A stretch of DNA of 60,359 nucleotides from Archaeoglobus neptunius (lineage in GTDB: Archaea; Halobacteriota; Archaeoglobi; Archaeoglobales; Archaeoglobaceae). Below the pieces are notes generated by a model, which searched no databases, had not been told where the DNA came from, and saw only the letters and a program-made list of their open reading frames with translations. This document shows, piece after piece, positions 8,173-16,221 of this stretch; the stretch's first letter is position 1, and each line of letters opens with the position of its first letter. The stretch lies in NCBI RefSeq assembly GCF_016757965.1, contig NZ_JAEKIW010000016.1:1-60359 (forward strand). The letters are read 5' to 3'. The position numbers and the translations under genes are program-made.

Positions 8173-9483
8173 ATGCCTGTGAGAGTTCCTGATGATTCCA
8201 TTTCCATAAATCAGGCAATTAAAAATGCTGGGCCGGAAGAGATAATTTTAGTCAGGTCAGGTACTTATAATGAGACTCTCTACATAGACAAACCCCTTAT
8301 TTTAAGGTCGGATGGAGAAGTGACTGTAAATGGTGGTGGGGCCGACTGTGTTTTAAGGATTATCGCCGACAGTGTTAGGGTTGAGGGTTTTTCCATCGTT
8401 AACGGCATAAACGGAATATGTGTCGAGGCAAACGGCTGTGATATTATCAAAAACAAAATTGCAGGTTGCTCAACAGGGATAAGGATAGCGAATTCTGTCA
8501 ACATGAGAATTAAATCCAACGTTGTGGAAGGTGGAATTCTAATCGAGAATTCAAGAAACGCCGCAATAGTTGAAAACAGGATTAAAGGAGAACTGTACCT
8601 CCGCCGTTCTTATGACAACCAGATTCTCTCAAACACGTTTTTTGATGGTGGGCTTGGGTTGTGGGAGAGCTGGAGAAACAGAGTAGAGGGAAACACAATA
8701 AATGGAAAGCCTCTTGTTTATCTCGAAAATGCAAAAGGTGAAATTGTGACCGATGCAGGGCAGGTAGTGGCTGTAAACTGCCGCAACTTAACTCTAAAAA
8801 ATCTGAAAATTTCAAACGTTTCTACAGGAATTTTGATGTGGAACACAACCGGAAGCCTCATAGAGGGGTGTGAAGTGAAAAACTGCAGAATTGGAATCTC
8901 CCTGATTAATTCCAACGAGAATCTGTTCGTTTCAAATCTCGTTGAAGGGAACTGTTACGGAGTATATCTGATAGACTCGACTGGAAATGTCGTAAGGGAT
9001 ACAGCAGTGAGAAACAACACTTGCGATGTTTATTCAGACCAATTCAAAAAAATGGGCTTTTTTGAAAGTCCTGTTTTTATTCCTCTCGATGAAATAGAGC
9101 TTGAAGACGGGAGGAAGGTCAGACTTGTGGCCGAGGTTTATGGAGGGCCAGTTTCGGCAGACATCAAATCCATCATCTGCACCGAAGCTCAGAACCAGCT
9201 AATAGACGAGATTTCAAAGTTCTCTGAGGAAGTAAATTTCGACCACAAGGACCTCAACTCGGTTCTGGAGAGAACGATCAGAAATCCACAGCTAAAAAAA
9301 GAAATCGAGACACTGCTTGATATTATTGCCGATAAAATCCGCACTCCACTCACGGCCATCCTTCTAACACTCGAATCGTGGGGGGAGATTGATGAAGAAG
9401 TTGCCCTTTCTCTGATCAAAAAAAGTGCTGACAGGATAAAAAGATTTGTTGACAGTATCGGGAAGATGGTGGAGAGAAAATAA
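8173..9483 (+). CDS. Parallel beta-helix protein with C-terminal kinase-like helical domain
   Basis: 436 residues without a signal peptide or membrane segment. Residues ~10-300 are NosD/CASH-type right-handed beta-helix repeats (pattern N-x-I-x-x-N, e.g. SNVVEGGILIENSRNAAI). Residues ~350-436 are helical, with IADKIRTPLTAILLTLESWG, which resembles the dimerisation helix of the sensor at 6284 (IRNPLAAARGF). Here too the acceptor His is replaced (Asp-Lys) and no ATPase domain exists. AATAATATATGG near 8146-8157 looks like its own TATA box, with a near-leaderless ATG at 8173. Beta-helix proteins of this type are usually exported, so a cytoplasmic one fused to a signalling helix is unusual. Function unknown; a scaffold or sensor in the same pathway is my inference. 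Confidence 0.7.
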   Translation: MPVRVPDDSISINQAIKNAGPEEIILVRSGTYNETLYIDKPLILRSDGEVTVNGGGADCVLRIIADSVRVEGFSIVNGINGICVEANGCDIIKNKIAGCSTGIRIANSVNMRIKSNVVEGGILIENSRNAAIVENRIKGELYLRRSYDNQILSNTFFDGGLGLWESWRNRVEGNTINGKPLVYLENAKGEIVTDAGQVVAVNCRNLTLKNLKISNVSTGILMWNTTGSLIEGCEVKNCRIGISLINSNENLFVSNLVEGNCYGVYLIDSTGNVVRDTAVRNNTCDVYSDQFKKMGFFESPVFIPLDEIELEDGRKVRLVAEVYGGPVSADIKSIICTEAQNQLIDEISKFSEEVNFDHKDLNSVLERTIRNPQLKKEIETLLDIIADKIRTPLTAILLTLESWGEIDEEVALSLIKKSADRIKRFVDSIGKMVERK

Positions 9484-9558
9484 CGCAGATTTTTGATGTG
9501 AACTTTATAATGGGTTGCTTCGAACTGGAAAAATAGGGTAATAATAAAATAAAAAAAT

Positions 9559-9825
9559 TTACCAGTATCCCATCATCGGACAGCCGTGACCGCCGTAGTA
9601 GCCATACGGCACGTAATAGCCCTGCGGTTGCGTCTGATTTACATCGTATCCTTGGTAGCCCGGATATCCCATACCTCCGTACCCTGGCCCGTATCCGCCC
9701 ATCATGGGCATGCCGTATCCACCGTATCCCATGTATCCCATCATTCCCCAGGGCATTGCAGCCGCAACATACAGCCCTGCAGCAACTGCAAGGGCCACCA
9801 CGATTCCGACCTTCTTCCAGTCCAT
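9559..9825 (-). CDS. Met/Gly/Tyr-rich exported or membrane-anchored small protein
   Basis: 88 residues. N-terminal hydrophobic helix VGIVVALAVAAGLYVAAAM (~6-24) acts as a signal or anchor. The rest is low-complexity: repeated GYGG, MMG, GYGPGYGGMGYPGY, a short polar linker with Q/N, then GYYGGHGCPMMGYW at the end. Met clusters together with His and Cys (HGCPMM) are the kind of residues that bind Cu(I), and copper and cytochrome c genes lie nearby, but metal binding is only inferred. No family is recognised. The start has GAGGTGATGTGAG upstream, and an AACAGTGTT motif lies 16 nt upstream of the ATG. Composition makes remote homology searches unreliable. Confidence 0.7.
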   Translation of the reverse strand: MDWKKVGIVVALAVAAGLYVAAAMPWGMMGYMGYGGYGMPMMGGYGPGYGGMGYPGYQGYDVNQTQPQGYYVPYGYYGGHGCPMMGYW

Positions 9826-9840
9826 CTCACATCACCTCAA

Positions 9841-9849
9841 AACACTGTT
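9841..9849. promoter_or_regulatory. AACACTGTT motif, copy 1
   Basis: Near-palindromic nonamer (AACA-C-TGTT) 16 nt upstream of the Met-rich gene. The same motif or its complement occurs before ccmF (12898), the winged-helix membrane gene (14036) and cbiM (22641). Candidate shared operator. Confidence 0.4.
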
Positions 9850-9872
9850 AACGTCATGGGCAAAGTACCTTG

Positions 9873-10562
9873 TCAGTTAAAACGTCTATTTGAAAGGCTC
9901 CCCTTCATTTCAGAACGTTTCAATCGAGTCTGTGACGTTTCATTATCCGTATTGGCGTCCTTTACTGCCGTTATTAGTCTGAAAACGCTACCAAGCAGAA
10001 ATATTTGCTTTTCAATCCGAAATCCTGCCTTTCTTATGTTTTTGTCAGTTCGCCTGTTTATCTCTGGCCCGAAAAACCTGAAAAGAGGATTGAGGATGTT
10101 GAAGATTGCTGCGAGGATTCTGTTTTCTGGCAGCATGTGCTCTAAAAAGTAGGCCTTCCCGCCCTTTTTCAGAACTCTATACGCTTCCTTCAATCCCCTG
10201 ACCGGGTCGTCAACTGAGCAGAAAACGAAGGTCGAGTATACTATGTCGAAACTTTCGTCTTTAAAGGGCATGCGTTCAGCATCGGCAATTACGAGGTCAA
10301 CGATTTTACTTCCACTTTTCTTCTTCGCCCTGGCAATCATCTTCTCGCTTATGTCTATCGCAACAAAGTGGTTGTTCCGGTAGAACGGAATGTTTTTCCC
10401 CGTTCCGACACCGATTTCGAGTATTAAAGAGTTCTCATCAGCTTTCATTTCATCGAAAAGCAGTTTCCTCCACCTTTTGAAGTTAATCAGTTCCATCGGA
10501 GATTCCATCAGGTCGTACAGTGGAGCTATTCTATTGTACCTTTTAACGTCACTCTTCATCAT
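9873..10562 (-). CDS. Class I SAM-dependent methyltransferase in the ccm operon
   Basis: About 229 residues. The SAM-binding motif LILEIGVGTGKNIPFY, the acidic end of strand 2 (FVAIDISEKM), AERMPFKDESFDIVYS and VLKKGGKAYFLE mark a UbiE/PMT-like class I methyltransferase. Start ATG 10562 overlaps the end of ccmH (14 bases) with GAGGAG upstream, so it is translationally coupled; the longer frame to 10595 is less likely. The last ~25 residues are Arg/Lys/Ser-rich and unlike the domain core. Substrate unknown: a quinone, phospholipid or a maturation step could fit. The position in a cytochrome c maturation operon is notable but does not prove a role there. Confidence 0.78.
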   Translation of the reverse strand: MMKSDVKRYNRIAPLYDLMESPMELINFKRWRKLLFDEMKADENSLILEIGVGTGKNIPFYRNNHFVAIDISEKMIARAKKKSGSKIVDLVIADAERMPFKDESFDIVYSTFVFCSVDDPVRGLKEAYRVLKKGGKAYFLEHMLPENRILAAIFNILNPLFRFFGPEINRRTDKNIRKAGFRIEKQIFLLGSVFRLITAVKDANTDNETSQTRLKRSEMKGSLSNRRFN

Positions 10563-10959
10563 ACCACATCTCCTCCTCATAGTTAATTGTATCATCCGGA
10601 TCTCCCAGCCAGCTCGTTTTTCTTCGATTCAGTAGTGCGTAAACAATTATCAATCCTGCCACTACAACAATTCCCGGGTAGTACCAGAGACCCAGAAAAA
10701 ATCCTTCCTTTGGTGGTGTAGCGATGATGTTCCTGCCGTATTTTTCCTGAAGTGCTGAGATCACTTCGTCTCTGCTTGCTCCCGATGAGAGCATGCTTTT
10801 TATCTCGTCTCTCATCCTGTAGGACACTTCACAGTCGCAGTTTCTGAGTAACTTTCCACACCCACAGGCACAGAAAAGGTCTCCTTCAAGGTCCTCAAGC
10901 GCTGTAGCATAGACAGTAGGTATTGCGAAGAATAGAAATAGAACTGCTACTTTCTTCAT
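10549..10959 (-). CDS. ccmH: CcmH/CycL-type cytochrome c maturation thioredoxin-like protein
   Basis: About 136 residues. Signal peptide (KKVAVLFLFFAIPTVYA), then an exported domain with LFCACGCGKLLRNCDC, the archaeal version of the CcmH Cys motif, EIKSMLSSGASRDEVISAL, and one C-terminal membrane helix (~91-110) before a short acidic tail. In system I, CcmH reduces the apocytochrome Cys thiols for haem attachment. Start ATG 10959 sits one base after the ccmF stop with GGTGG upstream. The motif has four Cys in a CxCxC...CxC arrangement rather than the bacterial CxxC, so metal binding cannot be excluded. Confidence 0.85.
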   Translation of the reverse strand: MKKVAVLFLFFAIPTVYATALEDLEGDLFCACGCGKLLRNCDCEVSYRMRDEIKSMLSSGASRDEVISALQEKYGRNIIATPPKEGFFLGLWYYPGIVVVAGLIIVYALLNRRKTSWLGDPDDTINYEEEMWYDEE

Positions 10960-10960
10960 C

Positions 10961-12883
10961 TCAGCCACCACCCTTGACTTTCGCAACGATTCTCCTTGGA
11001 GTTAGAGAAACCAGTCCACCAGCAATCATAAGCACTGATCCATTCCAGATGAAACTCGTCAGAGGGTTAATCTTTACTTTGAAAATACCCTTTTCTTTTC
11101 CGAGTTTTTCTATTATGACGTAGATATCCACCAGCGGGTATCTTGAAATCCCCGGCTTTCTTATCACCTGACCCTGAACAACGTAATACTCTATACGAGG
11201 TTGAATCAGAGCTGAAATCCCATCTTTTACCACCTCTACATCAGAAAACGCCACCACTTTGTTTGATGTATTCTCAAAGTTGTAACCTCGGTATATTAAC
11301 TGGTAACCGTAAAATTCGACAGGCTGGTCTTTCCTTAGTTCCAGTATCTGCTCATGTGAATATCCCCAGTTCCCAACCACACCCAGGAACACAATTATGG
11401 CACCGAGGTGTACAAGGTATCCTCCATATCTCCTCCTTTTCAGGATTAAAATTTTTATAAAGCTCAGATTTCCGTATTCTCTTTTGAAAACGATGGCGTC
11501 TCTGATGTACTGATACCCCTGTAACGCCAGGGAGAACAGTGCGAACGTCAGAGCAATGAAATCGATCGCCCCCATCTTTGTCAGGTATCCGGCGATGAGT
11601 GATGCGGCTGAAACGACAATAAATACAGTTGAGAGTATTTTCAGCCTCTTTCTGTCACTTTTACGCCATTGAAGTCCAGCACAAAACCCGATTAAAGCTA
11701 CCAGTGAGAAGGCAACAGGTGAGACCGTTTGCAGGTAGTACTTTTCTCCAATTGACGACCTGTACCCCAGAAAAGCTTCTGTGAAAATTGGAAAAATTGT
11801 CCCCCAGAAAACAATAAGAGCGAAGGCAGTTAACAAAAGATTGTTGAGCAGGAAGCTTGCTTCTTTTGATACTGCACTCTCAATTACGTCAAAGCTCTGT
11901 ATCTCTCCTATACGTCTGTGCAGCAAAAGCAGAGAGAAAACGAAAGTCCCCGTCATAAGGAGGGTTATGGGTATGGAAATTGTACTCTCAGCAAATGCAT
12001 GAATGGAAGTAATCACTCCACTTCTGGTTATGAGGGTGCCGAGTAACACGAATTCGAAGCTTGTCAGAGCGAGCAGGAAGTTCCAGATTTTCATACCTCC
12101 TCTTGCTTCCTGTATCATTATGCTGTGGAGAAAGGCTGTGAGTGTAAGCCAGGGAAGCAGCGAGGCGTTTTCAACCGGATCCCATGCCCAGAACCCTCCC
12201 CATCCGAGAATGCGATAGGACCAGAACCCGCCCAGGAGGATTCCGGCAGTTAGGAAAAGCCATGAAATCAGTGCCCACTTCCGGGCTCTCAGTATCCACC
12301 TGTCGTCAAGCAGATAGAGACCGGAAATGGATAAAGCAAACGGGAATGCTGCAGCAGCGTAACCTGTGAATAGTACTGGTGGATGAAAAAGCATCTCATG
12401 TGTTTCAAGCAGCGGATTCAGGCCCAGGCCATGAGGTGGATTCGATTCGATAATCTTGAACGGATTTTGAAATGCCATGGTGAAAAATACCATGACGCTT
12501 AACAGCATTGCGAGAATGAGAGCAGATTGTGTCGTCAATCTATCCGGACGTTCCAGCTCTGTGAATATCAAAAGCATCACTGAAAAAATCCACGTCCACA
12601 GAAGAAACGAACCCTCGGAACCTGCCCAGATTGCAGAGATTTTGTAGTGGACTGGAAGCTCCGATGTCGAATGGGAATAAACGTATTCAATTGTGAAGTT
12701 GTCAGTCAGAAAGTAGTAGCCGAGAGTAAGCAGGGAAACCGTTAGGATAATAGCCGTAAGTCGTACTGGAGCTTTGTTCAGGTTTGTGTCTGCTTTTAAT
12801 GCCGACTCGTAAAAGGAGATGATTGTATAGGCGGAGGAGACTAAAGCTGAGTAGAGCAGCAAGCTTCCCGCTTCTATGGCCAT
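10961..12883 (-). CDS. ccmF: Cytochrome c haem lyase subunit CcmF
   Basis: 640-residue polytopic membrane protein. The haem-handling WWD domain WGGFWAWDPVENASLLPW (~235-255) is intact, preceded by HPPVLFTGYAA with a conserved His, and followed by multiple membrane helices and a C-terminal extracytoplasmic domain (~520-610) with a last helix. CcmF joins haem to apocytochrome c outside the membrane. It heads a ccmF-ccmH-methyltransferase operon; ccmA, B, C and E are not in this window. TTTAAATA near 12934-12942 is a likely TATA box, and AACAGTGTT sits 15 nt before the start. Multihaem c-type cytochromes in the organism are implied. Confidence 0.93.
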   Translation of the reverse strand: MAIEAGSLLLYSALVSSAYTIISFYESALKADTNLNKAPVRLTAIILTVSLLTLGYYFLTDNFTIEYVYSHSTSELPVHYKISAIWAGSEGSFLLWTWIFSVMLLIFTELERPDRLTTQSALILAMLLSVMVFFTMAFQNPFKIIESNPPHGLGLNPLLETHEMLFHPPVLFTGYAAAAFPFALSISGLYLLDDRWILRARKWALISWLFLTAGILLGGFWSYRILGWGGFWAWDPVENASLLPWLTLTAFLHSIMIQEARGGMKIWNFLLALTSFEFVLLGTLITRSGVITSIHAFAESTISIPITLLMTGTFVFSLLLLHRRIGEIQSFDVIESAVSKEASFLLNNLLLTAFALIVFWGTIFPIFTEAFLGYRSSIGEKYYLQTVSPVAFSLVALIGFCAGLQWRKSDRKRLKILSTVFIVVSAASLIAGYLTKMGAIDFIALTFALFSLALQGYQYIRDAIVFKREYGNLSFIKILILKRRRYGGYLVHLGAIIVFLGVVGNWGYSHEQILELRKDQPVEFYGYQLIYRGYNFENTSNKVVAFSDVEVVKDGISALIQPRIEYYVVQGQVIRKPGISRYPLVDIYVIIEKLGKEKGIFKVKINPLTSFIWNGSVLMIAGGLVSLTPRRIVAKVKGGG

Positions 12884-12897
12884 TCTATCACCTTTTT

Positions 12898-12906
12898 AAC
12901 ACTGTT
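12898..12906. promoter_or_regulatory. AACACTGTT motif, copy 2
   Basis: 15 nt upstream of the ccmF ATG, near the expected transcription start. It lies in the divergent region shared with the BlaI-like repressor gene, which makes that repressor a candidate binder. Confidence 0.4.
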
Positions 12907-12994
12907 ATCATTTTTTCACCTGACGTAAATTAGTATTTAAATTTTTTCATTTCGGAATGTAAAAGTTTAAATCTTTAAAAGCTAAAAAGGGAGC

Positions 12995-13342
12995 GTGGTT
13001 AGGGAAAAAAGGATAGAGGTGGACAGGATATCTCCTTTTTCTCCTCTCGAACGGGAAATAGTCCAGTATATATGGGAAAATCCCGGTTCGGGAGTTTCAG
13101 AGATCTCGAAGGGTGTAAGCGCCCCGATTTCAAGTGTTGCGGCGACACTTGATAGGCTTGTAGCTTCTGGATACGCATTGAGGAAAAGGGAAAAAAAGGA
13201 TGGAAGATACAGATTCCTGTATTATCCCACAGTTTCCCCGAAGGAAGCAGAGAAAAGAGTCGTGGAAAAGATTCTCGACACTCTCATGGAAAAATTTGGT
13301 GATCTGGTCATAGACTACTACCACAAAAAGGTGTTGAAATGA
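12995..13342 (+). CDS. BlaI/MecI/CopY-like winged-helix repressor
   Basis: 115 residues, GTG start with AAAAAGGGAG just upstream. The winged helix (~15-85) reads PLEREIVQYIWENPGSGVSEI, then SSVAATLDRLVASGYALRKREKK, typical of the BlaI/penicillinase-repressor family, and the C-terminal helix is a dimerisation helix. Divergent from ccmF and overlapping by 4 bp the next gene, a membrane metallopeptidase of BlaR1-like organisation. In bacteria such a pair senses a ligand outside and cleaves the repressor. Here the neighbours suggest control of cytochrome c maturation or metal/redox stress, which is inference. Confidence 0.8.
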   Translation: MVREKRIEVDRISPFSPLEREIVQYIWENPGSGVSEISKGVSAPISSVAATLDRLVASGYALRKREKKDGRYRFLYYPTVSPKEAEKRVVEKILDTLMEKFGDLVIDYYHKKVLK

Positions 13343-14007
13343 ATCTTTGCCTCATTTCATGTTTGGATGAATACGGGGCAACATTCTCTGGAATTGGTTT
13401 GGTGATAGCCGTAGCGGCGATCGGATACTTTAGAAGTAACGGTTTCGGGAAACTCAAGTATTACTGGGGTCTGAATGTGGCTTTAATCAGCCTGTTGCCG
13501 GTTCTTTACCTGGGGATGGATTGTGAGTTTTCACTGATAGTAAAACTATATGTTTTGTACGCTCTGTCTGCCCTCACACTTTTTTTGATTGCACCAGTGG
13601 TTTACAGGTGGTATCTGTCAGAGAAATACAGTATAGAAAGACTTTTGCACCTAGAGAGTTTTCTGAGAGATGTCTCGAGTTCGAAACGCTCAAGACTTTT
13701 CGTTTTTTCGTCCCAAATCCCAAAAGCCTTTACGCTCGGCAGAGATGTTTTCCTGTCTAAAGGTTTGCTTGAGATCCTAAACGAAGAAGAAATCAGAGCT
13801 GTAATAGCCCATGAGGCCTTTCATGTGAGGCAAAACAGGTACCCTCTCATCAGAAATTTGCGTGTGCTAACCTTTATTCCCGCTGTGGATTTTGAAAAAA
13901 TGGCTGACGAGTATGCAAATCGGCTGGTCGGTGAGATCGTAAACGAATCAGCGAAAAAGAAAATTTTGCTTTTTTATCTTGCTGAGGGAGGTCTGTACGA
14001 TTTCTAA
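13339..14007 (+). CDS. BlaR1/M48-like membrane metallopeptidase
   Basis: 222 residues. Membrane helices at ~17-32, ~43-60, ~66-90, then a cytoplasmic peptidase domain with zinc motif HEAFH (H158, E159, H162) and a downstream E186-x3-D190 (EKMADEYA) that fits the third ligand region of M48/M56 peptidases. KAFTLGRDVFLSKGLL is the usual pre-motif strand. No extracytoplasmic sensor domain is present, and it is shorter than BlaR1 or HtpX. The overlap with the BlaI-like gene suggests it cleaves that repressor, but a general protein quality role cannot be excluded. Confidence 0.75.
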   Translation: MNLCLISCLDEYGATFSGIGLVIAVAAIGYFRSNGFGKLKYYWGLNVALISLLPVLYLGMDCEFSLIVKLYVLYALSALTLFLIAPVVYRWYLSEKYSIERLLHLESFLRDVSSSKRSRLFVFSSQIPKAFTLGRDVFLSKGLLEILNEEEIRAVIAHEAFHVRQNRYPLIRNLRVLTFIPAVDFEKMADEYANRLVGEIVNESAKKKILLFYLAEGGLYDF

Positions 14008-14035
14008 AACCCTGAAAAAAGTCTAAAACTTTATA

Positions 14036-14044
14036 AACACTGTT
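14036..14044. promoter_or_regulatory. AACACTGTT motif, copy 3
   Basis: Directly follows TTTATA (TTTATAAACACTGTT) and lies 13 nt upstream of the ATG at 14058, so it would overlap the transcription start. Confidence 0.4.
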
Positions 14045-14057
14045 ATAGAGTAGTTTC

Positions 14058-14567
14058 ATGCAAAAAAACGAGAGGACGGGGTTACTGCTGGCCGGGCTGG
14101 GAATGATCCTTCTCGCAATTTACATTACCTACTCACCAACATCGCACCATTACATGATGATGGGACAGTATTATCTTGGTCTGCTTCCCTCTCTTTCCGG
14201 GATTGCTGGCATTATGTTACTTTTTGCAGGAGCTTATCTTATTCTCGTAAAAGGAGAGAGGGCTAAAATGGTTGCTGATCTGGAGGAAGGTTTGCAGGAG
14301 CCACCTGCAGTCGAAAACACAGAAACGAACCCGGTCGAGGACAGGCTCAAACTTGCCTCAAAGCTTCTCAACGATGATGAGGCGCTGGTGCTTGGGATAA
14401 TAGCGGATAATGAGGGCATAACTCAGGACTCGCTCAGAGCGAGAACGGAGTTCTCGCACTCAAAAATATCGATGATAATTAAGAAGCTGGAGGAAAAAGA
14501 CCTGATTTACAGGGAGAGGTTTGGAAAAACCTTCAAGCTATATCTGAGTGACTGGGTTAAAAATTGA
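14058..14567 (+). CDS. Membrane-anchored winged-helix protein
   Basis: 169 residues. Two membrane helices (~8-25 and ~43-64) with a short external loop rich in His and Met (SHHYMMMGQYY), a charged linker, and a C-terminal winged helix (~100-165: DEALVLGIIADNEGITQDSL, then SHSKISMIIKKLEEKDLI). The arrangement is known in many archaeal membrane-bound regulators. The HHYMMM loop could bind metal on the outside and pass the signal to the DNA-binding domain, but this is conjecture. It has its own TATA-like promoter with an AACACTGTT motif, shared with ccmF. Confidence 0.75.
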   Translation: MQKNERTGLLLAGLGMILLAIYITYSPTSHHYMMMGQYYLGLLPSLSGIAGIMLLFAGAYLILVKGERAKMVADLEEGLQEPPAVENTETNPVEDRLKLASKLLNDDEALVLGIIADNEGITQDSLRARTEFSHSKISMIIKKLEEKDLIYRERFGKTFKLYLSDWVKN

Positions 14568-14654
14568 TGAGAAATTAAGTTTTACTGTGTCAGTGCTGGT
14601 AAGGAGAGGGAGCATAAGGGAAAAGTGAGTCGGTGAGGACTGCAAGCTGCAACA

Positions 14655-15779
14655 TCAGGGACAGCTCTCAACTCCATAAAGCAGACACATTACCGGGTCG
14701 CATGAAAACAGATCTCCTGAATAAACAAGAGCACGATATCTGCAGCCACCTCTGCAATCGTCCATAAAGCTGCATGAGCATTTCAAATCTTCGATTTTCC
14801 AAATATGGTTCCTCTTCAATCTACTCCAGGACACCTCCAATCCTTCTCTGACATTCCCGACAGATTCATCAAAGAATCCGCATTTCTTAACAGATCCATC
14901 TGCATTTATCTCGCAGTAATGGGCTCCACAGCAGTATCCCGGACTGCTCACATGACCCAGATCTCCGAAACCGTAATCGGTCATGATTTTCCTGATTTCA
15001 ATTTCTGACGGAATCAGTTCTTTTTCAGTAGTGGGCACGTCTATGCTCCACCTGATTATTTTTGTCTTCTCCAACAGTTTTCTCATCTTCTCAAATTCGT
15101 CAACGTTGTATTTCGTTATCATCGTCGATACACTCACGTCTGTTATTTCAGAGAGCAGTCTTATATTTTCAGCAACCTTCTCCCATCCAAGACCTCTGAG
15201 TTTTTTATGCCCCTTGAGCCCGTCGAGACTGATCTGTACCTCGTCAACAAGCTCAGAAATTTTCAGTGCCGTCTCTTTGTTTATCAGATAGCCGTTTGTA
15301 AGAAGAACGACTCTCAGAGGATACTTTCTTGAATATTCGAGAAATCTAAAAATTTCAGGGTGTAAAAGTGGCTCACCACCCGAGATTATCAGCTTTAACC
15401 CGCCAAGTCTGTAAAAGTCATCTACAGCTTTTTTGAACGTTTCAAAATCCATGAAAACGTCCTTCTGTTTCACATAACAGTGCTGACACTTCAGATTGCA
15501 TTTCAATGTAATGTTCAAGAGCAGGTATCTCAGAGATGGTTCTTCCTGTTGATAGAATTCAATATCTCTGTGTTCAGAGCTCAGTTCAACGAGACCCTCT
15601 GACAGGAGGTATTTAAGGGTTTGACCGTCAATTTCCTGTCTTCTACCATCGCATTTCAATAAAAAATAAAAAGCTTCATCGTCTAACTCGTATAGCGTGT
15701 CAGATTTCGCATTGTAGGCGTAGAAATTATTTCCGAACTTCCTGAGCAGAGTTCTCTTTGCAAGACAGAGATACTGCAA
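14655..15779 (-). CDS. Radical SAM maturase with N-terminal RRE-like and C-terminal SPASM domain
   Basis: 374 residues. N-terminal ~70 residues resemble a PqqD-like peptide-recognition domain (YNAKSDTLYELDDEAFYFLL). The radical SAM core has CNLKCQHC (C94, C98, C101), then ISGGEPLLHPEIF. The C-terminal ~100 residues hold Cys-rich SPASM-type motifs (CGAHYCEINADGSVKKCGFF and CSCSFMDDCRGGC) for auxiliary Fe-S clusters. Such enzymes modify peptides or proteins. The start is a TTG, supported by GGAGGAG seven bases upstream inside the preceding small gene, which it overlaps by 53 bp. The substrate is unknown: it could be the 76-residue Cys protein encoded just before it, or a quinohaemoprotein or haem-pathway target. 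Confidence 0.85.
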   Translation of the reverse strand: MQYLCLAKRTLLRKFGNNFYAYNAKSDTLYELDDEAFYFLLKCDGRRQEIDGQTLKYLLSEGLVELSSEHRDIEFYQQEEPSLRYLLLNITLKCNLKCQHCYVKQKDVFMDFETFKKAVDDFYRLGGLKLIISGGEPLLHPEIFRFLEYSRKYPLRVVLLTNGYLINKETALKISELVDEVQISLDGLKGHKKLRGLGWEKVAENIRLLSEITDVSVSTMITKYNVDEFEKMRKLLEKTKIIRWSIDVPTTEKELIPSEIEIRKIMTDYGFGDLGHVSSPGYCCGAHYCEINADGSVKKCGFFDESVGNVREGLEVSWSRLKRNHIWKIEDLKCSCSFMDDCRGGCRYRALVYSGDLFSCDPVMCLLYGVESCP

Positions 15780-15957
15780 TTTCTATCTCCTCCAGTGTAA
15801 GTCGCCCCGTTTCAACAAAATATTTGAGAACTTTGAATCCTGCACACTCCAGGGCATCTCCGGGTTTGTAGAAATCGCATGCCAGGCAAATGGTCTCTCT
15901 GAAAATTCTATCAGCACGAGACATGGCACTTGCAGATTCCGGCCTTTCTCCTTTCAA
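15727..15957 (-). CDS. Small Cys-containing protein coupled to the radical SAM gene
   Basis: Up to 76 residues (TTG 15957), or 65 from ATG 15924; GGAGAAAGG lies far from that ATG, so the start is unsure. Core ETICLACDFYKPGDALECAGFK has C24, C27 and C38 (CxxC...C), with another Cys near the end (SLSCKE). The spacing resembles a small metal- or cluster-binding domain. I do not recognise the family. It overlaps the radical SAM gene by 53 bp and carries that gene's ribosome binding site, so expression is tightly linked. Options are substrate peptide, Fe-S carrier or accessory subunit. Confidence 0.6.
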   Translation of the reverse strand: MKGERPESASAMSRADRIFRETICLACDFYKPGDALECAGFKVLKYFVETGRLTLEEIEIAVSLSCKENSAQEVRK

Positions 15958-15998
15958 CCTTTTTTATTCTCACCATCATCACCCCCCTTTTGGCAACA

Positions 15999-16202
15999 TT
16001 ATTCTTTCAGGCTTGCCGCATATCCTACCTCCTGTACAGCCTGTATGTATTTCTCAACACTCTCATCTTCCGCAACCTCTATCTCTGCCTCGTTCAGGTT
16101 CACCTCGTTAACTCTGGCACCGGCCTTCTCAAGGGCGGCCTTAACTCTGGCTATGCAGTGCCCGCATGAGAGGCCGGACAGTTCCAGCTTCACCTTTTTC
16201 AT
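15999..16202 (-). CDS. copZ: Copper chaperone CopZ-like (HMA domain)
   Basis: 67-residue heavy-metal-associated domain: VKLELSGLSCGHCIARVKAA has the CxxC copper site (SCGHC), and the ferredoxin-like fold pattern continues to VQEVGYAASL. The frame extends upstream to 16256, but ATG 16202 has GGAGGTGATGGT before it. It follows copA by about 20 bp and is probably co-transcribed. It would pass Cu(I) to CopA. His in the CGHC loop is less common than the usual xxC loop residues, and could mean a slightly different metal affinity. Confidence 0.87.
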   Translation of the reverse strand: MKKVKLELSGLSCGHCIARVKAALEKAGARVNEVNLNEAEIEVAEDESVEKYIQAVQEVGYAASLKE

Positions 16203-16221
16203 ACCATCACCTCCTTTCTTT

